55,175 nt of DNA from an uncultured Ruminococcus sp. (GTDB lineage: Bacteria; Bacillota; Clostridia; Oscillospirales; Ruminococcaceae): NCBI GenBank assembly GCA_905199285.1, contig CAJKFZ010000001.1, forward strand, positions 1-55,175, written 5' to 3'. Positions 31,457 to 40,345 of this stretch are shown here, piece by piece (position 1 is the stretch's first letter; every line of letters starts with the position of its first letter). A program made the position numbers and the translations under genes. The notes under the pieces were generated by a model that saw nothing but the letters and a program-made list of their open reading frames with translations, made no database searches and was not told the origin of the DNA.

Positions 31457-33837
31457 CATGTCAGTAATTTTGAGGCGATATCAACCGTCTGTTTAGCGTC
31501 CTTTGCGTAGAAATCAGCGTTTATTTGCTTTGCATAGGATTCCGTTAAAACAGCTCCGCCGACAACGGTTTTGCAGTCGGGGTATTCCTTATTCAGGAGA
31601 GCGATCGTATCAGCCATAGCGCCGAGAGTAGTTGTCATCAGTGCGGAAAGTCCGACCAGCTTAACCTGATGCTGCACAGCCGCTTCAAGAACAAGCTTAG
31701 GGTCAACGTCTTTTCCGAGGTCGATAACCGTGAAACCGTAGCTTTCAAGAAGGACTTTAACGATATTCTTGCCGATATCGTGAATATCTCCCTTGACCGT
31801 TGCAAGAACTACCTTGCCCTTTGAAACGCTCTCGGAACCGCTCGCCGAGAGCTTCTGCTTTATTACCTCAAAGCAAGCCTGAGCTGCTCCGGCAGTGAGA
31901 ATAAGCTGTGGGAGGAATATTTTTCCTTTTTCAAATTTTGCTCCGGCTGAATCGAGAGCAGGAATAAGGTATCCGTTGATTATTTCCATAGCGTCAACGC
32001 TTCCGAGAAGTTCTTCAGCAGCTTTGACTGCGTCGTTTTTCAGTCCGTTTTCGACTGCATATATTAAATCGGGAGTTCCTTTATCCTGTGCAGGCGTCGG
32101 AGCAGTTTTAGAAGCTGGGGCAGCTCCGTCCTGAGCGTAAACGCTTATGAAATCAGCTGAATTCCGATCTATTCCGGCGAGGAGACGATATGCTCTTACC
32201 GCTCCGATTATCGAATCAACGTTAGGGTTTATAATCGGCAGATCAAGACCGCTGTGGAGCGCCATTGTAAGGAAAGTTCGGGTAATAAGCTCACGGTTCG
32301 GCAGACCAAAGGAAATGTTTGAAACACCGAGGACTGTTTTTAGCCCGAGTTCGGTTTTAACTCTGTGAAGAGCATTGAGCGTTTCCATAACTCCGTCCTG
32401 TTCAGCGGAAGCGGTAAGAGTGAGGCAGTCGATGAAAACATCCTCACGGGGAATGCCGTAGTCCATAGCTCTTTTCAGTATCTTTTCGGCGATAGCGAAT
32501 CTTCCCTCCGCAGTTTTAGGGATTCCGCCTTTATCAAGAGCAAGACCGACAACAGCTGCTCCGTATTTTTTTACGATTGGCAGAATAGTTTCAAGGGATT
32601 CATCCTCTCCGTTTACAGAGTTGACGATAGGTTTTCCGTTATACACACGCAGTCCGGCTTCGAGGACTTCGGGAATGGTCGAATCGAGCTGGAGCGGAGT
32701 GTCGCATATTCCCTGAATAGCCTTGACGGCGTTTATCATCATGGCTTTTTCGTCGATTCCGGGAAGTCCGACATTGACATCGAGAATTTCAGCTCCGGCA
32801 TGGATCTGCTCGACAGCCTGACCGAGAATATAGTCGATATCGTTTGCGAGAAGAGCCTCTTTAAAGCGCTTTTTTCCGGTTGGATTTATTCTTTCGCCGA
32901 TAACTCTCGGCTGATTTATTTCAACGTAGTTCACAGCGGAACAAACTCCGGATTTTCTTGTGATATTACGTTGCTTCCGTTTGATTCCGGCAAGAGCTTC
33001 GGTCATTTTACGGATATGATCGGGTGTAGTTCCGCAGCATCCTCCGAATATGACAACTCCTGCGCCTGCAAGCTTCAGTGCGCTTGCGGCAAAGTCATCA
33101 GGTCCGACGTTGTATTCGTTCGTTACAGGATCGGGCAGACCTGCATTCGGCTTTGCGATGACTGGCAAAGTCGTGAGCGAACAAATGCGTTCAAGAACCG
33201 GAAAAAGCTCCTCCGGACCAAGCGAGCAGTTCACTCCTATTGCGTCAGCGCCGAGACTTTCAAGAACAGCCGCCATACATTCCGGAGAAACGCCCGTAAA
33301 TGTACGCATATTTTCCTCGAATGTCATGGTGATAAGAACAGGCTTATCGGAGTTTTCTTTGGCGGCAAGAAGAGCCGCCTTGACCTCGTAAAGGTCGGTC
33401 ATAGTTTCGATGACGATAATATCGGCGTCTTTTCCTGCAAGAACGACTTCCTTGTAGCAGTCGTAAGCGTCCTCAAATTTAAGAGTGCCGGACGGTTCAA
33501 GAAGCTGACCGATAGGACCGATATCAAGAGCGACAAGAGCTTTGTCTCCGGCGGCGGTACGGGCGTTTCCTACGGCAGCTCCGACGATTTCTTCCGTGGA
33601 ATGACCGCATTTTGCAAGCTTATACCTGTTTGCACCGAAAGTATTTGCATAGATGATATCTGAACCGCTTTCGATATAAAGGCGGTGTATCTTCATTATG
33701 GCTTCCGGATTTGTAAGATTGAGAAGCTCCGGAACGTGTTCGGTTTCGATTCCGAAAGACTGGAGCATAGTTCCCATACCTCCGTCGAGAAAAACAAATT
33801 CGTTTTTTTCGAGAAGGGAGTAGAATTTATCAGACAT
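31456..33837 (-). CDS. metH: Cobalamin-dependent methionine synthase without reactivation domain
   Basis: A 793-residue MetH missing the C-terminal SAM-binding reactivation module found in the 1,200-residue form. Order: homocysteine domain (1-290; Zn Cys in GVNCSLG and GGCCGTTP), pterin/methyltetrahydrofolate domain (about 310-565; GERINPTGKKRFKEALL), an Ala/Pro-rich linker (ASKTAPTPAQDKGTP), and the B12 cap plus Rossmann domain with DIHDIGKN and a GGA end. Such enzymes need a separate reactivase, not seen here. The ATG is preceded by AGGAGGATATC. It follows pheA on the same strand across repeat copy F. Confidence 0.93.
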   Translation of the reverse strand: MSDKFYSLLEKNEFVFLDGGMGTMLQSFGIETEHVPELLNLTNPEAIMKIHRLYIESGSDIIYANTFGANRYKLAKCGHSTEEIVGAAVGNARTAAGDKALVALDIGPIGQLLEPSGTLKFEDAYDCYKEVVLAGKDADIIVIETMTDLYEVKAALLAAKENSDKPVLITMTFEENMRTFTGVSPECMAAVLESLGADAIGVNCSLGPEELFPVLERICSLTTLPVIAKPNAGLPDPVTNEYNVGPDDFAASALKLAGAGVVIFGGCCGTTPDHIRKMTEALAGIKRKQRNITRKSGVCSAVNYVEINQPRVIGERINPTGKKRFKEALLANDIDYILGQAVEQIHAGAEILDVNVGLPGIDEKAMMINAVKAIQGICDTPLQLDSTIPEVLEAGLRVYNGKPIVNSVNGEDESLETILPIVKKYGAAVVGLALDKGGIPKTAEGRFAIAEKILKRAMDYGIPREDVFIDCLTLTASAEQDGVMETLNALHRVKTELGLKTVLGVSNISFGLPNRELITRTFLTMALHSGLDLPIINPNVDSIIGAVRAYRLLAGIDRNSADFISVYAQDGAAPASKTAPTPAQDKGTPDLIYAVENGLKNDAVKAAEELLGSVDAMEIINGYLIPALDSAGAKFEKGKIFLPQLILTAGAAQACFEVIKQKLSASGSESVSKGKVVLATVKGDIHDIGKNIVKVLLESYGFTVIDLGKDVDPKLVLEAAVQHQVKLVGLSALMTTTLGAMADTIALLNKEYPDCKTVVGGAVLTESYAKQINADFYAKDAKQTVDIASKLLT

Positions 33838-33921
33838 AGCAATGATATCCTCCTGATATGGTCTGGAATAAAAATTGAGACATTAGGGTAAGTTATAAGC
33901 GAATCGTCCGCTCGAAACGCT

Positions 33922-34008
33922 ACGGGGCTTTGCCCCGATACCCCACAAGGGCTGTCTGCCCTTGACCTGACCAAAGGGATATTATCCCTTTGGAATCCCG
34001 TTATTATT
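33922..34008 (-). repeat. Dispersed hairpin repeat, copy F
   Basis: GGGGC-TTT-GCCCC, then AAGGG-CTGTCTG-CCCTT, then the core CCAAAGGGAT-AT-TATCCCTTTGG-like palindrome. All three stems differ in sequence from copy A yet remain complementary. It lies between pheA and metH. Confidence 0.8.
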
Positions 34009-34083
34009 GTAAATCATGAGCGAAGTGTTCTTATATCTTTTATCGGAAGCAACTCCGTGATAGGGTGCAGCGTCACGCTGCCT

Positions 34084-35205
34084 TTATTCGCTTTTAAAAG
34101 TTCCGAGAATACGGAAATATTCGAGGTTTTCTTTAAGGTCACGCAGCGTTGCCTGAACAACGTCGTCCGTAATTTTTCCGCTGAAATCAATATAAAACAG
34201 AACATCGAAGCTTCCGTCACGAACAGGTCTGCTTTCGATTCTGAGAAGATTCATTCCATTTACATAAAATTTTGTCAGCAGACGGTAAAGACTTCCCTCT
34301 GTGTGGGGTATCTTCAGCATAACGGAAACAGCGTCGGAATCCTTATCTGACTCCATATTGCGTGAAATACAGACAAATTTAGTGCGGTTTACAGAGCAGT
34401 CGGCAATATTTTGGGAAAGAATTTTCAGTCCGAGTTTTTCTGCGCACTCAACAGAACATATGGCGGCAAGCTTTTCATCGGAAGCGCTTGAAGCGACCAT
34501 TTCAGCCGCCGTAGCCGTATTGCCGTATTCAGCTGTTTTAAGAGCGTTGTCCGAGATAAAATCTCCGCATTGAGCAAGAGCCTGGGGATGAGAATAGACG
34601 CAGCTTATTTCTGAAACCGGAATATCCTCTTTAGCGGCGAGACAATGGTTGATCTCAACGATAACTTCCTTGACTATGTAAACGTAATACTCCGACATAA
34701 GGTCGTATGTGCTGTTGACCGAGCCTGCTGTTGAATTATGAAAAGGCAGAACGCCGTAATCAAGTTCACCAGACTGAACCGCTTTAAAAACGTCCTCGAA
34801 AGTATCGTAAAATGTTATATCCTTATCACCGAAAATCATTTTTGCCGCCGTTTCGGAGTTCGCTCCGGAAGTACCCTGACAGCCTATTTTGACTGCATTT
34901 TCAAAATTGGTCGGAACAAGGGTATAATCTGTCGTTTCCGCAAGAATAGTACGGTTTTGAAGAATTTTGCTTATATCCATTATAGTTGTGAAAAGAGCCG
35001 CAGTGCCGTTTTCGAGTTCGGGAGAAGCAGTAAGAGCCTTTATACGGTCGATGACCTGCTGTTCTCTTCCGCCCTGGAAAACGGGGAGATCATGAATCTT
35101 TTTATAATCCGCAACTCCTTTGCAGAGCTCCATTCTTTTCATAAAAAGGGAAAGTATTTCGCTGTCTATATCGTCAATTCCATTGCGAAGCTGCTGTAAA
35201 TCCAT
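34084..35205 (-). CDS. pheA: Bifunctional chorismate mutase / prephenate dehydratase
   Basis: A 373-residue P-protein. Residues 1-90 are an AroQ-type chorismate mutase (MDLQQLRNGIDDIDSEILSLFMKRMELC). Then comes a prephenate dehydratase domain (GCQGTSGANSETAA, LPFHNSTAGSVNSTYDLM, NRTKFVCI with the conserved Thr region), and an ACT domain about 290-373 (GSLYRLLTKF, LLRIESRP) for phenylalanine feedback. Product: phenylpyruvate. Sequence GGAGGATTTATTA precedes the ATG. It has its own promoter, divergent from ruvC. Confidence 0.95.
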   Translation of the reverse strand: MDLQQLRNGIDDIDSEILSLFMKRMELCKGVADYKKIHDLPVFQGGREQQVIDRIKALTASPELENGTAALFTTIMDISKILQNRTILAETTDYTLVPTNFENAVKIGCQGTSGANSETAAKMIFGDKDITFYDTFEDVFKAVQSGELDYGVLPFHNSTAGSVNSTYDLMSEYYVYIVKEVIVEINHCLAAKEDIPVSEISCVYSHPQALAQCGDFISDNALKTAEYGNTATAAEMVASSASDEKLAAICSVECAEKLGLKILSQNIADCSVNRTKFVCISRNMESDKDSDAVSVMLKIPHTEGSLYRLLTKFYVNGMNLLRIESRPVRDGSFDVLFYIDFSGKITDDVVQATLRDLKENLEYFRILGTFKSE

Positions 35206-35303
35206 TAATAAATCCTCCGTAATAAATCAGTAAAAACGTCTCTGAAAGCCGAAAAGGAAAACATTTAATGTAAAACTTCAGCCAGCAGAAACTGCCACAA
35301 TAT

Positions 35304-35332
35304 AGTATAACAGATTTTTTTATAAAAATCAA
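35304..35332 (-). promoter_or_regulatory. pheA promoter
   Basis: TTGATT (35327-35332), 17-base spacer, TATACT (35304-35309) on the minus strand. It is divergent from the ruvC promoter about 20 bases away. Confidence 0.78.
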
Positions 35333-35352
35333 GAAAAAATAGAATAAATATA

Positions 35353-35382
35353 TTGCAAACGGCAATGCTTTTGTGATATAAT
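35353..35382 (+). promoter_or_regulatory. ruvC operon promoter
   Basis: TTGCAA (35353-35358), 18-base spacer, perfect TATAAT (35377-35382), with TGTGA before the -10. It could drive the long plus-strand run from ruvC to ecfT. Confidence 0.65.
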
Positions 35383-35432
35383 AGTATGGAATATAGTGAA
35401 AAGGTATATCTATTTGATTTTAAGGATAAATA

Positions 35433-35918
35433 ATGAAAAAAATAAGAATTTTAGGAATAGATCCCGGCTATGCAATAGTTGGCTTCGGCGTTCTTGATTA
35501 CGATGGGATAAATTTTACTCCAATTGAATACGGAGCAGTTCTTACCGAGGCGAATACGCCTTTTCCGGAGCGGCTTAAAGCTATTCACGATGATATAGAA
35601 TTCATCTTTGAAAAGTTCCGTCCGGAATGCATGGCGATAGAGCGTCTTTATTTCACATCAAATCAGAAAACTGCCATTGATGTTGCTCAGGCAAGAGGAG
35701 TTACCGTTCTTTCGGCGGCAAAAAGGGGAATTCCCGTTTCGGAATACACTCCGCTTCAGGTAAAGCAGTCGGTAGTCGGATACGGAAAGGCTGAGAAAAT
35801 GCAGGTTATGGAAATGACCAAACGGCTTCTCGGTCTTGCTCAGATACCAAAGCCCGACGACGCTGCCGACGCTCTTGCTATAGCTATATGTCACGGGCAC
35901 AGTACACGCTTCGGATGA
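35433..35918 (+). CDS. ruvC: Holliday junction resolvase RuvC
   Basis: A 161-residue endonuclease that resolves four-way junctions after RuvAB branch migration. Acidic residues sit in ILGIDPGYAIVGFG, MAIERLYF and PKPDDAADALAIAIC, the usual metal-binding set. AAGGATAAATA precedes the ATG. ruvA follows 25 bases later, but ruvB is displaced by an SseB-like gene. Confidence 0.95.
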   Translation: MKKIRILGIDPGYAIVGFGVLDYDGINFTPIEYGAVLTEANTPFPERLKAIHDDIEFIFEKFRPECMAIERLYFTSNQKTAIDVAQARGVTVLSAAKRGIPVSEYTPLQVKQSVVGYGKAEKMQVMEMTKRLLGLAQIPKPDDAADALAIAICHGHSTRFG

Positions 35919-35943
35919 AAATTTCAGCAAAGGAAAACGAAAT

Positions 35944-36567
35944 ATGATTTACAGTTTAAAAGGAAAAATAACAGTAAAAGAGCTTGGACTTGTCGTTATA
36001 GAATGCGGCGGAGTAGGCTATGGATGCAGAACATCCTATAACACGGTCTCTCATATCGGAGAGATAGGCAGCGAAGCTATGCTTTATACTTATCTTTACG
36101 TTCGTGAGGATAATGTTGAGCTGTTCGGTTTTGCTTCTCAGCAGGAACTCAGCTGTTTCAGACTTCTTATCTCTGTTTCAGGAGTAGGACCTAAAGCGGC
36201 AACATCAATATTATCGGATATGACTCCGGAAAAATTTGCTTTTTTTGTGGCGTCGGGCGACAGCAAAGCCTTCACCAAAACAAAGGGTATCGGTGCAAAA
36301 ACTGCTCAGAGAATAGTCCTTGAGCTGAAAGACAAGATATCGTCGGAATCTATCGGAGGAACGATATCTCAGGAAAATTTCGGATATTCGGACGTTTCCG
36401 GCGCAGGAGCTTCAAACTCCGTAACGGAAGCGCTTGAAGCTTTGATGGTTCTCGGATATTCACAGGGCGAAGCCGCTTCGGTTCTCCGCAAGCTCGATCC
36501 TGAAATGAGTACTCAGGATCTCATAAAAGAAACTTTAAGGCTTATGACCTCAAAAAATTTAAAATAA
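35944..36567 (+). CDS. ruvA: Holliday junction DNA-binding protein RuvA
   Basis: A 207-residue RuvA. Domain I OB fold (MIYSLKGKITVKELGLVVIECGGVGYG), two helix-hairpin-helix motifs (LISVSGVGPKAATSIL and FTKTKGIGAKTAQRIV), a variable linker rich in Ser/Gly (SIGGTISQENFGYSDVSGAG) and the C-terminal domain III (ALMVLGYSQGEAASVLRKL) that touches RuvB. AAAGGAAAACGAAAT precedes the ATG. Confidence 0.95.
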   Translation: MIYSLKGKITVKELGLVVIECGGVGYGCRTSYNTVSHIGEIGSEAMLYTYLYVREDNVELFGFASQQELSCFRLLISVSGVGPKAATSILSDMTPEKFAFFVASGDSKAFTKTKGIGAKTAQRIVLELKDKISSESIGGTISQENFGYSDVSGAGASNSVTEALEALMVLGYSQGEAASVLRKLDPEMSTQDLIKETLRLMTSKNLK

Positions 36568-36592
36568 TACATACAGAAGGGAAGAAAATACT

Positions 36593-37327
36593 ATGATGAA
36601 TCTCGATGAATTACTGAAAGCGGCAATCAAAGACCCTGCACAGCGTTCTGTTTTTTTACAGACGCTTATCAAAAGCGATGTGTACGTTATCTGCAAAAAT
36701 CCCGTGAAACAGGAGAGAGGAAGAGCTGAAGGAGGCATTCAGCTTGAGCTTGTTACAACTCAGAATCCTGACGGCGATATGTTTATTCCGTTTTTCACAA
36801 GCTATCGTGCGCTCCAGCAGTTTGCAAAGCGTTATGTTGACTGCTATAAGATCAACTGTCTCAGACTTTTCGACCTTATTCAGTCCGTTTCAGCCGTTCT
36901 GAATCCGAATTCCTACGGCAAGGAGTTCTCGTCGCAGGAGATAAAGAGCATACTTATGGTTGCAAGAAACCTCAAGATCAAGGCTATTTCGTATAACGAA
37001 GCCGATATAATCTCTTATCGTCCTGTTGAGCATTCTGTTTCGCATATAACAAAAGCGGCAAGCAAATTCCTCTCAAAACAGCCTAATGTTGACAGAGCAT
37101 TTATTATGGAGATGATAAAAGGCTGCGAAAAACCGCAGATACTTATGGTTCTCGATATGCTCGGAAGCACAAGAAAGCTTTTCGTTCCGCTTTCAAAATA
37201 TCTCTCAAAGATAGTCAAGCATAACGAACATCTCTGCTTTATAAGCTATGAACAGGATATGGGCAAAAAAGCTGCGGAGACAGTCGAGCCTTTTTATGTC
37301 AGAAAAAAGCGTTATTTTGAAAAATAA
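36593..37327 (+). CDS. SseB-like protein between ruvA and ruvB
   Basis: A 244-residue cytoplasmic protein with an SseB-like fold. The N-terminal half has LLKAAIKDPAQRSVFLQTLI, then a VYVICK strand and an IPFFTSYRALQQFAK segment as in SseB/enhanced serine sensitivity proteins. The second half (about 160-244) resembles the SseB C-terminal part: AASKFLSKQPNVDRAFI, a helix, then HLCFISYEQDM. Biochemical role unknown in any species. Two adjacent ATGs (36593/36596) follow AGAAGGG. Its place inside ruvCAB is unusual. No transmembrane segment. Confidence 0.65.
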   Translation: MMNLDELLKAAIKDPAQRSVFLQTLIKSDVYVICKNPVKQERGRAEGGIQLELVTTQNPDGDMFIPFFTSYRALQQFAKRYVDCYKINCLRLFDLIQSVSAVLNPNSYGKEFSSQEIKSILMVARNLKIKAISYNEADIISYRPVEHSVSHITKAASKFLSKQPNVDRAFIMEMIKGCEKPQILMVLDMLGSTRKLFVPLSKYLSKIVKHNEHLCFISYEQDMGKKAAETVEPFYVRKKRYFEK

Positions 37328-37351
37328 AATTTATTCAGGAGTTTTTTTAAA

Positions 37352-38410
37352 TTGATACAGACAGAGGATATGGAGTTCGCTCCCAGAATTATTACGCCTG
37401 AAAATACTCAGGAGGACAGCGATATTGAACTTAGCCTGCGTCCGCAGACTCTTCATGAATATATCGGACAGGATAAGGTAAAGGAAAATCTCGCAATTTA
37501 TATCGAAGCCGCAAAACGCAGAGGAGAGCCGCTCGACCACGTCCTTTTATACGGTCCTCCCGGACTTGGTAAAACTACTCTTTCAGCCGTTATTGCTCAT
37601 GAGCTTGGAGTTAATCTCCGTGTGACCACAGGTCCGGCTATCGAAAAACCGGGCGATCTTGTTTCGCTTCTTACAAGCCTTTCCGACAATGACGTTCTTT
37701 TTATTGACGAGATACATCGTCTTTCCCGTGCGGTTGAGGAAATTCTCTACCCTGCGCTTGAGGACAGAGTCATTGATATAATCATAGGCAAAGGCCCTTC
37801 GGCACGTTCGATAAGAATGGATCTGAAGCCGTTTACCCTTATCGGAGCAACTACACGAGCCGGACAGCTTTCGGCTCCGCTTCGTGACCGTTTCGGAGTA
37901 ATTCAGCGGCTTGAGCTTTATTCAAACGATCAGCTTACCGATATTATCAGAAGAAGTGCAATGATACTCGGTATTCCCTGCGAAACGGACGGAGCTGCGG
38001 AAATTGCCGGAAGAGCAAGAGGTACTCCCCGAATCGCAAACCGACTCCTTAAAAGAGTGCGTGATTTTGCCGATGTTATGGGAAACGGACAAGTTACGAA
38101 AAATATAGCTTCTATCGCTTTAAGCCGTCTCGATATAGACGAGCTTGGACTTGACAGCCTTGACAGACGAATGCTTGAAATGATAATCAAGGGCTACGGC
38201 GGAGGTCCTGTCGGTCTGGAAACGCTTGCTTCGGCGATAAACGAAGAAGCGATAACGCTTGAGGACGTATGCGAGCCTTTCCTTATGCAGCTCGGATTCC
38301 TCGGAAGAACTCCGAGAGGAAGAGTTGCGACCAAGCTTGCTTATGAACATCTCGGAATCGTAAGACCTGATCAGGATTCGTCTTCGGACAGCGGTCAGCT
38401 CACCTTCTGA
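37352..38410 (+). CDS. ruvB: Holliday junction helicase RuvB
   Basis: A 352-residue AAA+ motor of branch migration. Walker A GPPGLGKT (about residue 69), Walker B LFIDEIHRL, ARPLR-type sensor in PLRDRFGVIQRLELY, and a C-terminal winged helix ending FLMQLGFLGRTPRGRVATKLAYEHL. The start is a TTG at 37352 with AGGAG ten bases upstream; the first ATG, six codons in, lacks a good site. The C-terminus has an additional Asp/Ser-rich tail (QDSSSDSGQ). Confidence 0.95.
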   Translation: MIQTEDMEFAPRIITPENTQEDSDIELSLRPQTLHEYIGQDKVKENLAIYIEAAKRRGEPLDHVLLYGPPGLGKTTLSAVIAHELGVNLRVTTGPAIEKPGDLVSLLTSLSDNDVLFIDEIHRLSRAVEEILYPALEDRVIDIIIGKGPSARSIRMDLKPFTLIGATTRAGQLSAPLRDRFGVIQRLELYSNDQLTDIIRRSAMILGIPCETDGAAEIAGRARGTPRIANRLLKRVRDFADVMGNGQVTKNIASIALSRLDIDELGLDSLDRRMLEMIIKGYGGGPVGLETLASAINEEAITLEDVCEPFLMQLGFLGRTPRGRVATKLAYEHLGIVRPDQDSSSDSGQLTF

Positions 38411-38412
38411 AT

Positions 38413-38943
38413 ATGCTTATCAGAGGAACAAAGACTTATAATCTGAAACATAATGAAAATCTTCCTGATCATACCGAATCCGGAAAAATGATAAACGGTC
38501 AGGGCAGAGGAGCAGTTTCACGGTATCGCTACGGCATATGCCCCATGAGTTTCAACGGGTGCGAGGTGATCGCAGTTCATAACGCTCTCGTTTATCTGGG
38601 AATTCCGCAGAAATTGAGCGATATAGCCTTTTATATGGAGCGATTCAGGATGCTTTTCGGCTTTTTCGGATGCAATCCGTATAAGATCGGTAAAGCGCTT
38701 AAACATTTCGGAGCTGAGTATGAAAAAACAAGAACTATCGGAAATACCGGAGCTTTTATAGCCGTTTTCTGGACGAAGATACCGTTTTTGTCGTCGATAC
38801 ACACGATTTTCTGCATTCATAAAGAGAACGGGATAGAAAGTTATAATGTTTACAATAATTGTACCGAAGCAAAAACTTGTAAAAATATACAAGAACTTAT
38901 CGGCAGAAGAAAGCCTATAGTTATATATAAAATAAAGAAATAA
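38413..38943 (+). CDS. Putative C39-like (papain-fold) protein
   Basis: A 176-residue protein that looks like a small papain-fold member. NGCEVIAVHNALVYLG at 48-63 puts a nucleophile-type Cys50 at a helix start, a late His sits in SSIHTIFCIHKENG and Asn/Asp in YNVYNN. The order Cys-His-Asn fits the C39 or butirosin BtrH-like family. The conserved upstream Gln of C39 peptidases cannot be placed with confidence. No signal peptide. Translation starts 2 bases after ruvB, so it is coupled, but the ribosome site is weak. Function unknown; it is not a bacteriocin ABC transporter. Confidence 0.5.
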   Translation: MLIRGTKTYNLKHNENLPDHTESGKMINGQGRGAVSRYRYGICPMSFNGCEVIAVHNALVYLGIPQKLSDIAFYMERFRMLFGFFGCNPYKIGKALKHFGAEYEKTRTIGNTGAFIAVFWTKIPFLSSIHTIFCIHKENGIESYNVYNNCTEAKTCKNIQELIGRRKPIVIYKIKK

Positions 38944-38980
38944 GGGCGTTTTCGCCTTAGAACAAAGAGGAGAATAATAA

Positions 38981-40333
38981 ATGTCAAAACTGTTCGGAAC
39001 AGACAGTGCAAGAGGTATCACTGTTGCCGAGCTTTCATGCGAGCTCGCTATGCAGGCAGGAAAGGCGGCAGCCGAGCTTCTTGCCAAGGAACAGGGAGAA
39101 AAAATAATCGTTGCAAAAGATAAAACCCTGTCATCGGATGTGCTTGAAGCGGCAGTCTGCGCCGGGATATGCTCTTCCGGAATAGACGCTGAAACAATAG
39201 GAGCAGTTCCGGCTGCCGCTGTTTCCTACATAGTAAAAGAGCATAAAGCCGCTGCCGGAATTATGATAACAGAAGCTGCCGGCTCGGAAGATTCAAGCGG
39301 CATAAGAATATTCGGAAGAAGCGGTCTGCGTCTTAGCGAAGCTGCTCAGCAGGAAATAGAAAACTATGTCTTCGGCTGTCACGAGGATGCTGAGAAACGA
39401 TTTGACGGTATCGGTAAAATGCTTAATTGCAGCAGCGCAGCCGATGAGTATATGGAACACATAAGGTCAGCGGTAAAAACCGATCTTGGCGGACTTAAAA
39501 TTGCCGTGGACTGTGGAAGAAGCAGCGCCGGAATTACGGCTGAAAGACTGTTTGCCGAGCTTGGAGCGGAGGTTGTTATGCTTCCGGAAAATCCTGCCGG
39601 AGAGGAATCTGATTTTGCTCCGGATATAACAAATCTTGAAAGGCTTATGGAATTTGTCGCAGACGGAGACTGCTGCTGCGGTCTTGCTATCGACGGCGAC
39701 GGCGGAAGCTGTCTTGCTGTAGACGAAAACGGAGTGCTCGTTGATGGGGATTCGCTGCTTGCCATATTTTCCAAATTCTATAAGGAACAGGGCTGCCTTA
39801 AAGAAAATACCGCTGTAATAAGCATTATGAGCAGTTTGGGACTTGTCAATTTTGCCAAAGAAAACGGAATAAACGTGGTTACATCCGGCGGATGGGGAAG
39901 AAGCGTTATCGACCGCATGATCGAAGGCGGATATAATCTTGGCGGAGGACAGAGCGGTCACATTTTTTTCACAGACGATTCTGCCTGCGACGACGGACAG
40001 CTCTGCGGTGCAAGACTTCTTGAAATCATGAAAATAACCGGAAAAAAACTCAGCGAGCTTGCCGGAGAAATGAAACGTCTGCCCCAGATATCGCTGAATG
40101 TCAGGATATCCGACAGCAGCCGTGAGGTCTGGAAAAACGACGGTGAAATAACCGGACTTATCGAAAGCTTTGAAACAGATCTTGGCAGCGAGGGCAGAAT
40201 TATCGTCCGTGAGGGCGGCGAAAACGGTTCTTTTATCAGAGTTATGATAGAGGGAAACGATTTTGGCAGGATAAATTCCATGGCTATGGAAATTGCACGG
40301 AAAATCAAGGAAAGATGTGCAGTAAGAGGGTGA
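38981..40333 (+). CDS. Degenerate GlmM/phosphomannomutase paralogue (probable pseudoenzyme)
   Basis: A 450-residue protein alignable end to end with phosphoglucosamine mutase GlmM, but with all active-site loops changed. The phosphoserine loop ISASHNP reads TEAAGS at 97-102, so the catalytic Ser is Ala99. The metal loop DGDGDR is DGDGGS (238-243). The sugar loop GGEQSGH is GGGQSGH (321-327). The phosphate loop with RPSGTEP reads REGGENGS at 410-417 and is one residue longer. GTDGVRG is GTDSARG (6-12). The four-domain scaffold appears intact, so this is not a random pseudogene. GAGGAGAATAATAA precedes the ATG. Cytidine deaminase follows 12 bases later. A regulatory or binding role is inferred. 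Confidence 0.85.
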   Translation: MSKLFGTDSARGITVAELSCELAMQAGKAAAELLAKEQGEKIIVAKDKTLSSDVLEAAVCAGICSSGIDAETIGAVPAAAVSYIVKEHKAAAGIMITEAAGSEDSSGIRIFGRSGLRLSEAAQQEIENYVFGCHEDAEKRFDGIGKMLNCSSAADEYMEHIRSAVKTDLGGLKIAVDCGRSSAGITAERLFAELGAEVVMLPENPAGEESDFAPDITNLERLMEFVADGDCCCGLAIDGDGGSCLAVDENGVLVDGDSLLAIFSKFYKEQGCLKENTAVISIMSSLGLVNFAKENGINVVTSGGWGRSVIDRMIEGGYNLGGGQSGHIFFTDDSACDDGQLCGARLLEIMKITGKKLSELAGEMKRLPQISLNVRISDSSREVWKNDGEITGLIESFETDLGSEGRIIVREGGENGSFIRVMIEGNDFGRINSMAMEIARKIKERCAVRG

Positions 40334-40345
40334 TAAGGTTTGAGT

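Noticed and set aside
32365..33663. Open frame of 432 codons on the plus strand
   Set aside because: It is antisense to metH in a frame with the mirrored codon bias, and shows no family motif.
33838..34083. Possible SAM riboswitch before metH
   Set aside because: The region is repeat copy F; no S-box core (conserved GA-rich helix set) was seen.
38981..40333. Calling the gene glmM outright
   Set aside because: The catalytic Ser, metal Asp and phosphate-loop residues are missing, so an active mutase is not supported.
40340..40345. TTG as start of the cytidine deaminase
   Set aside because: The ATG at 40346 has the better ribosome spacing; the difference is two residues.
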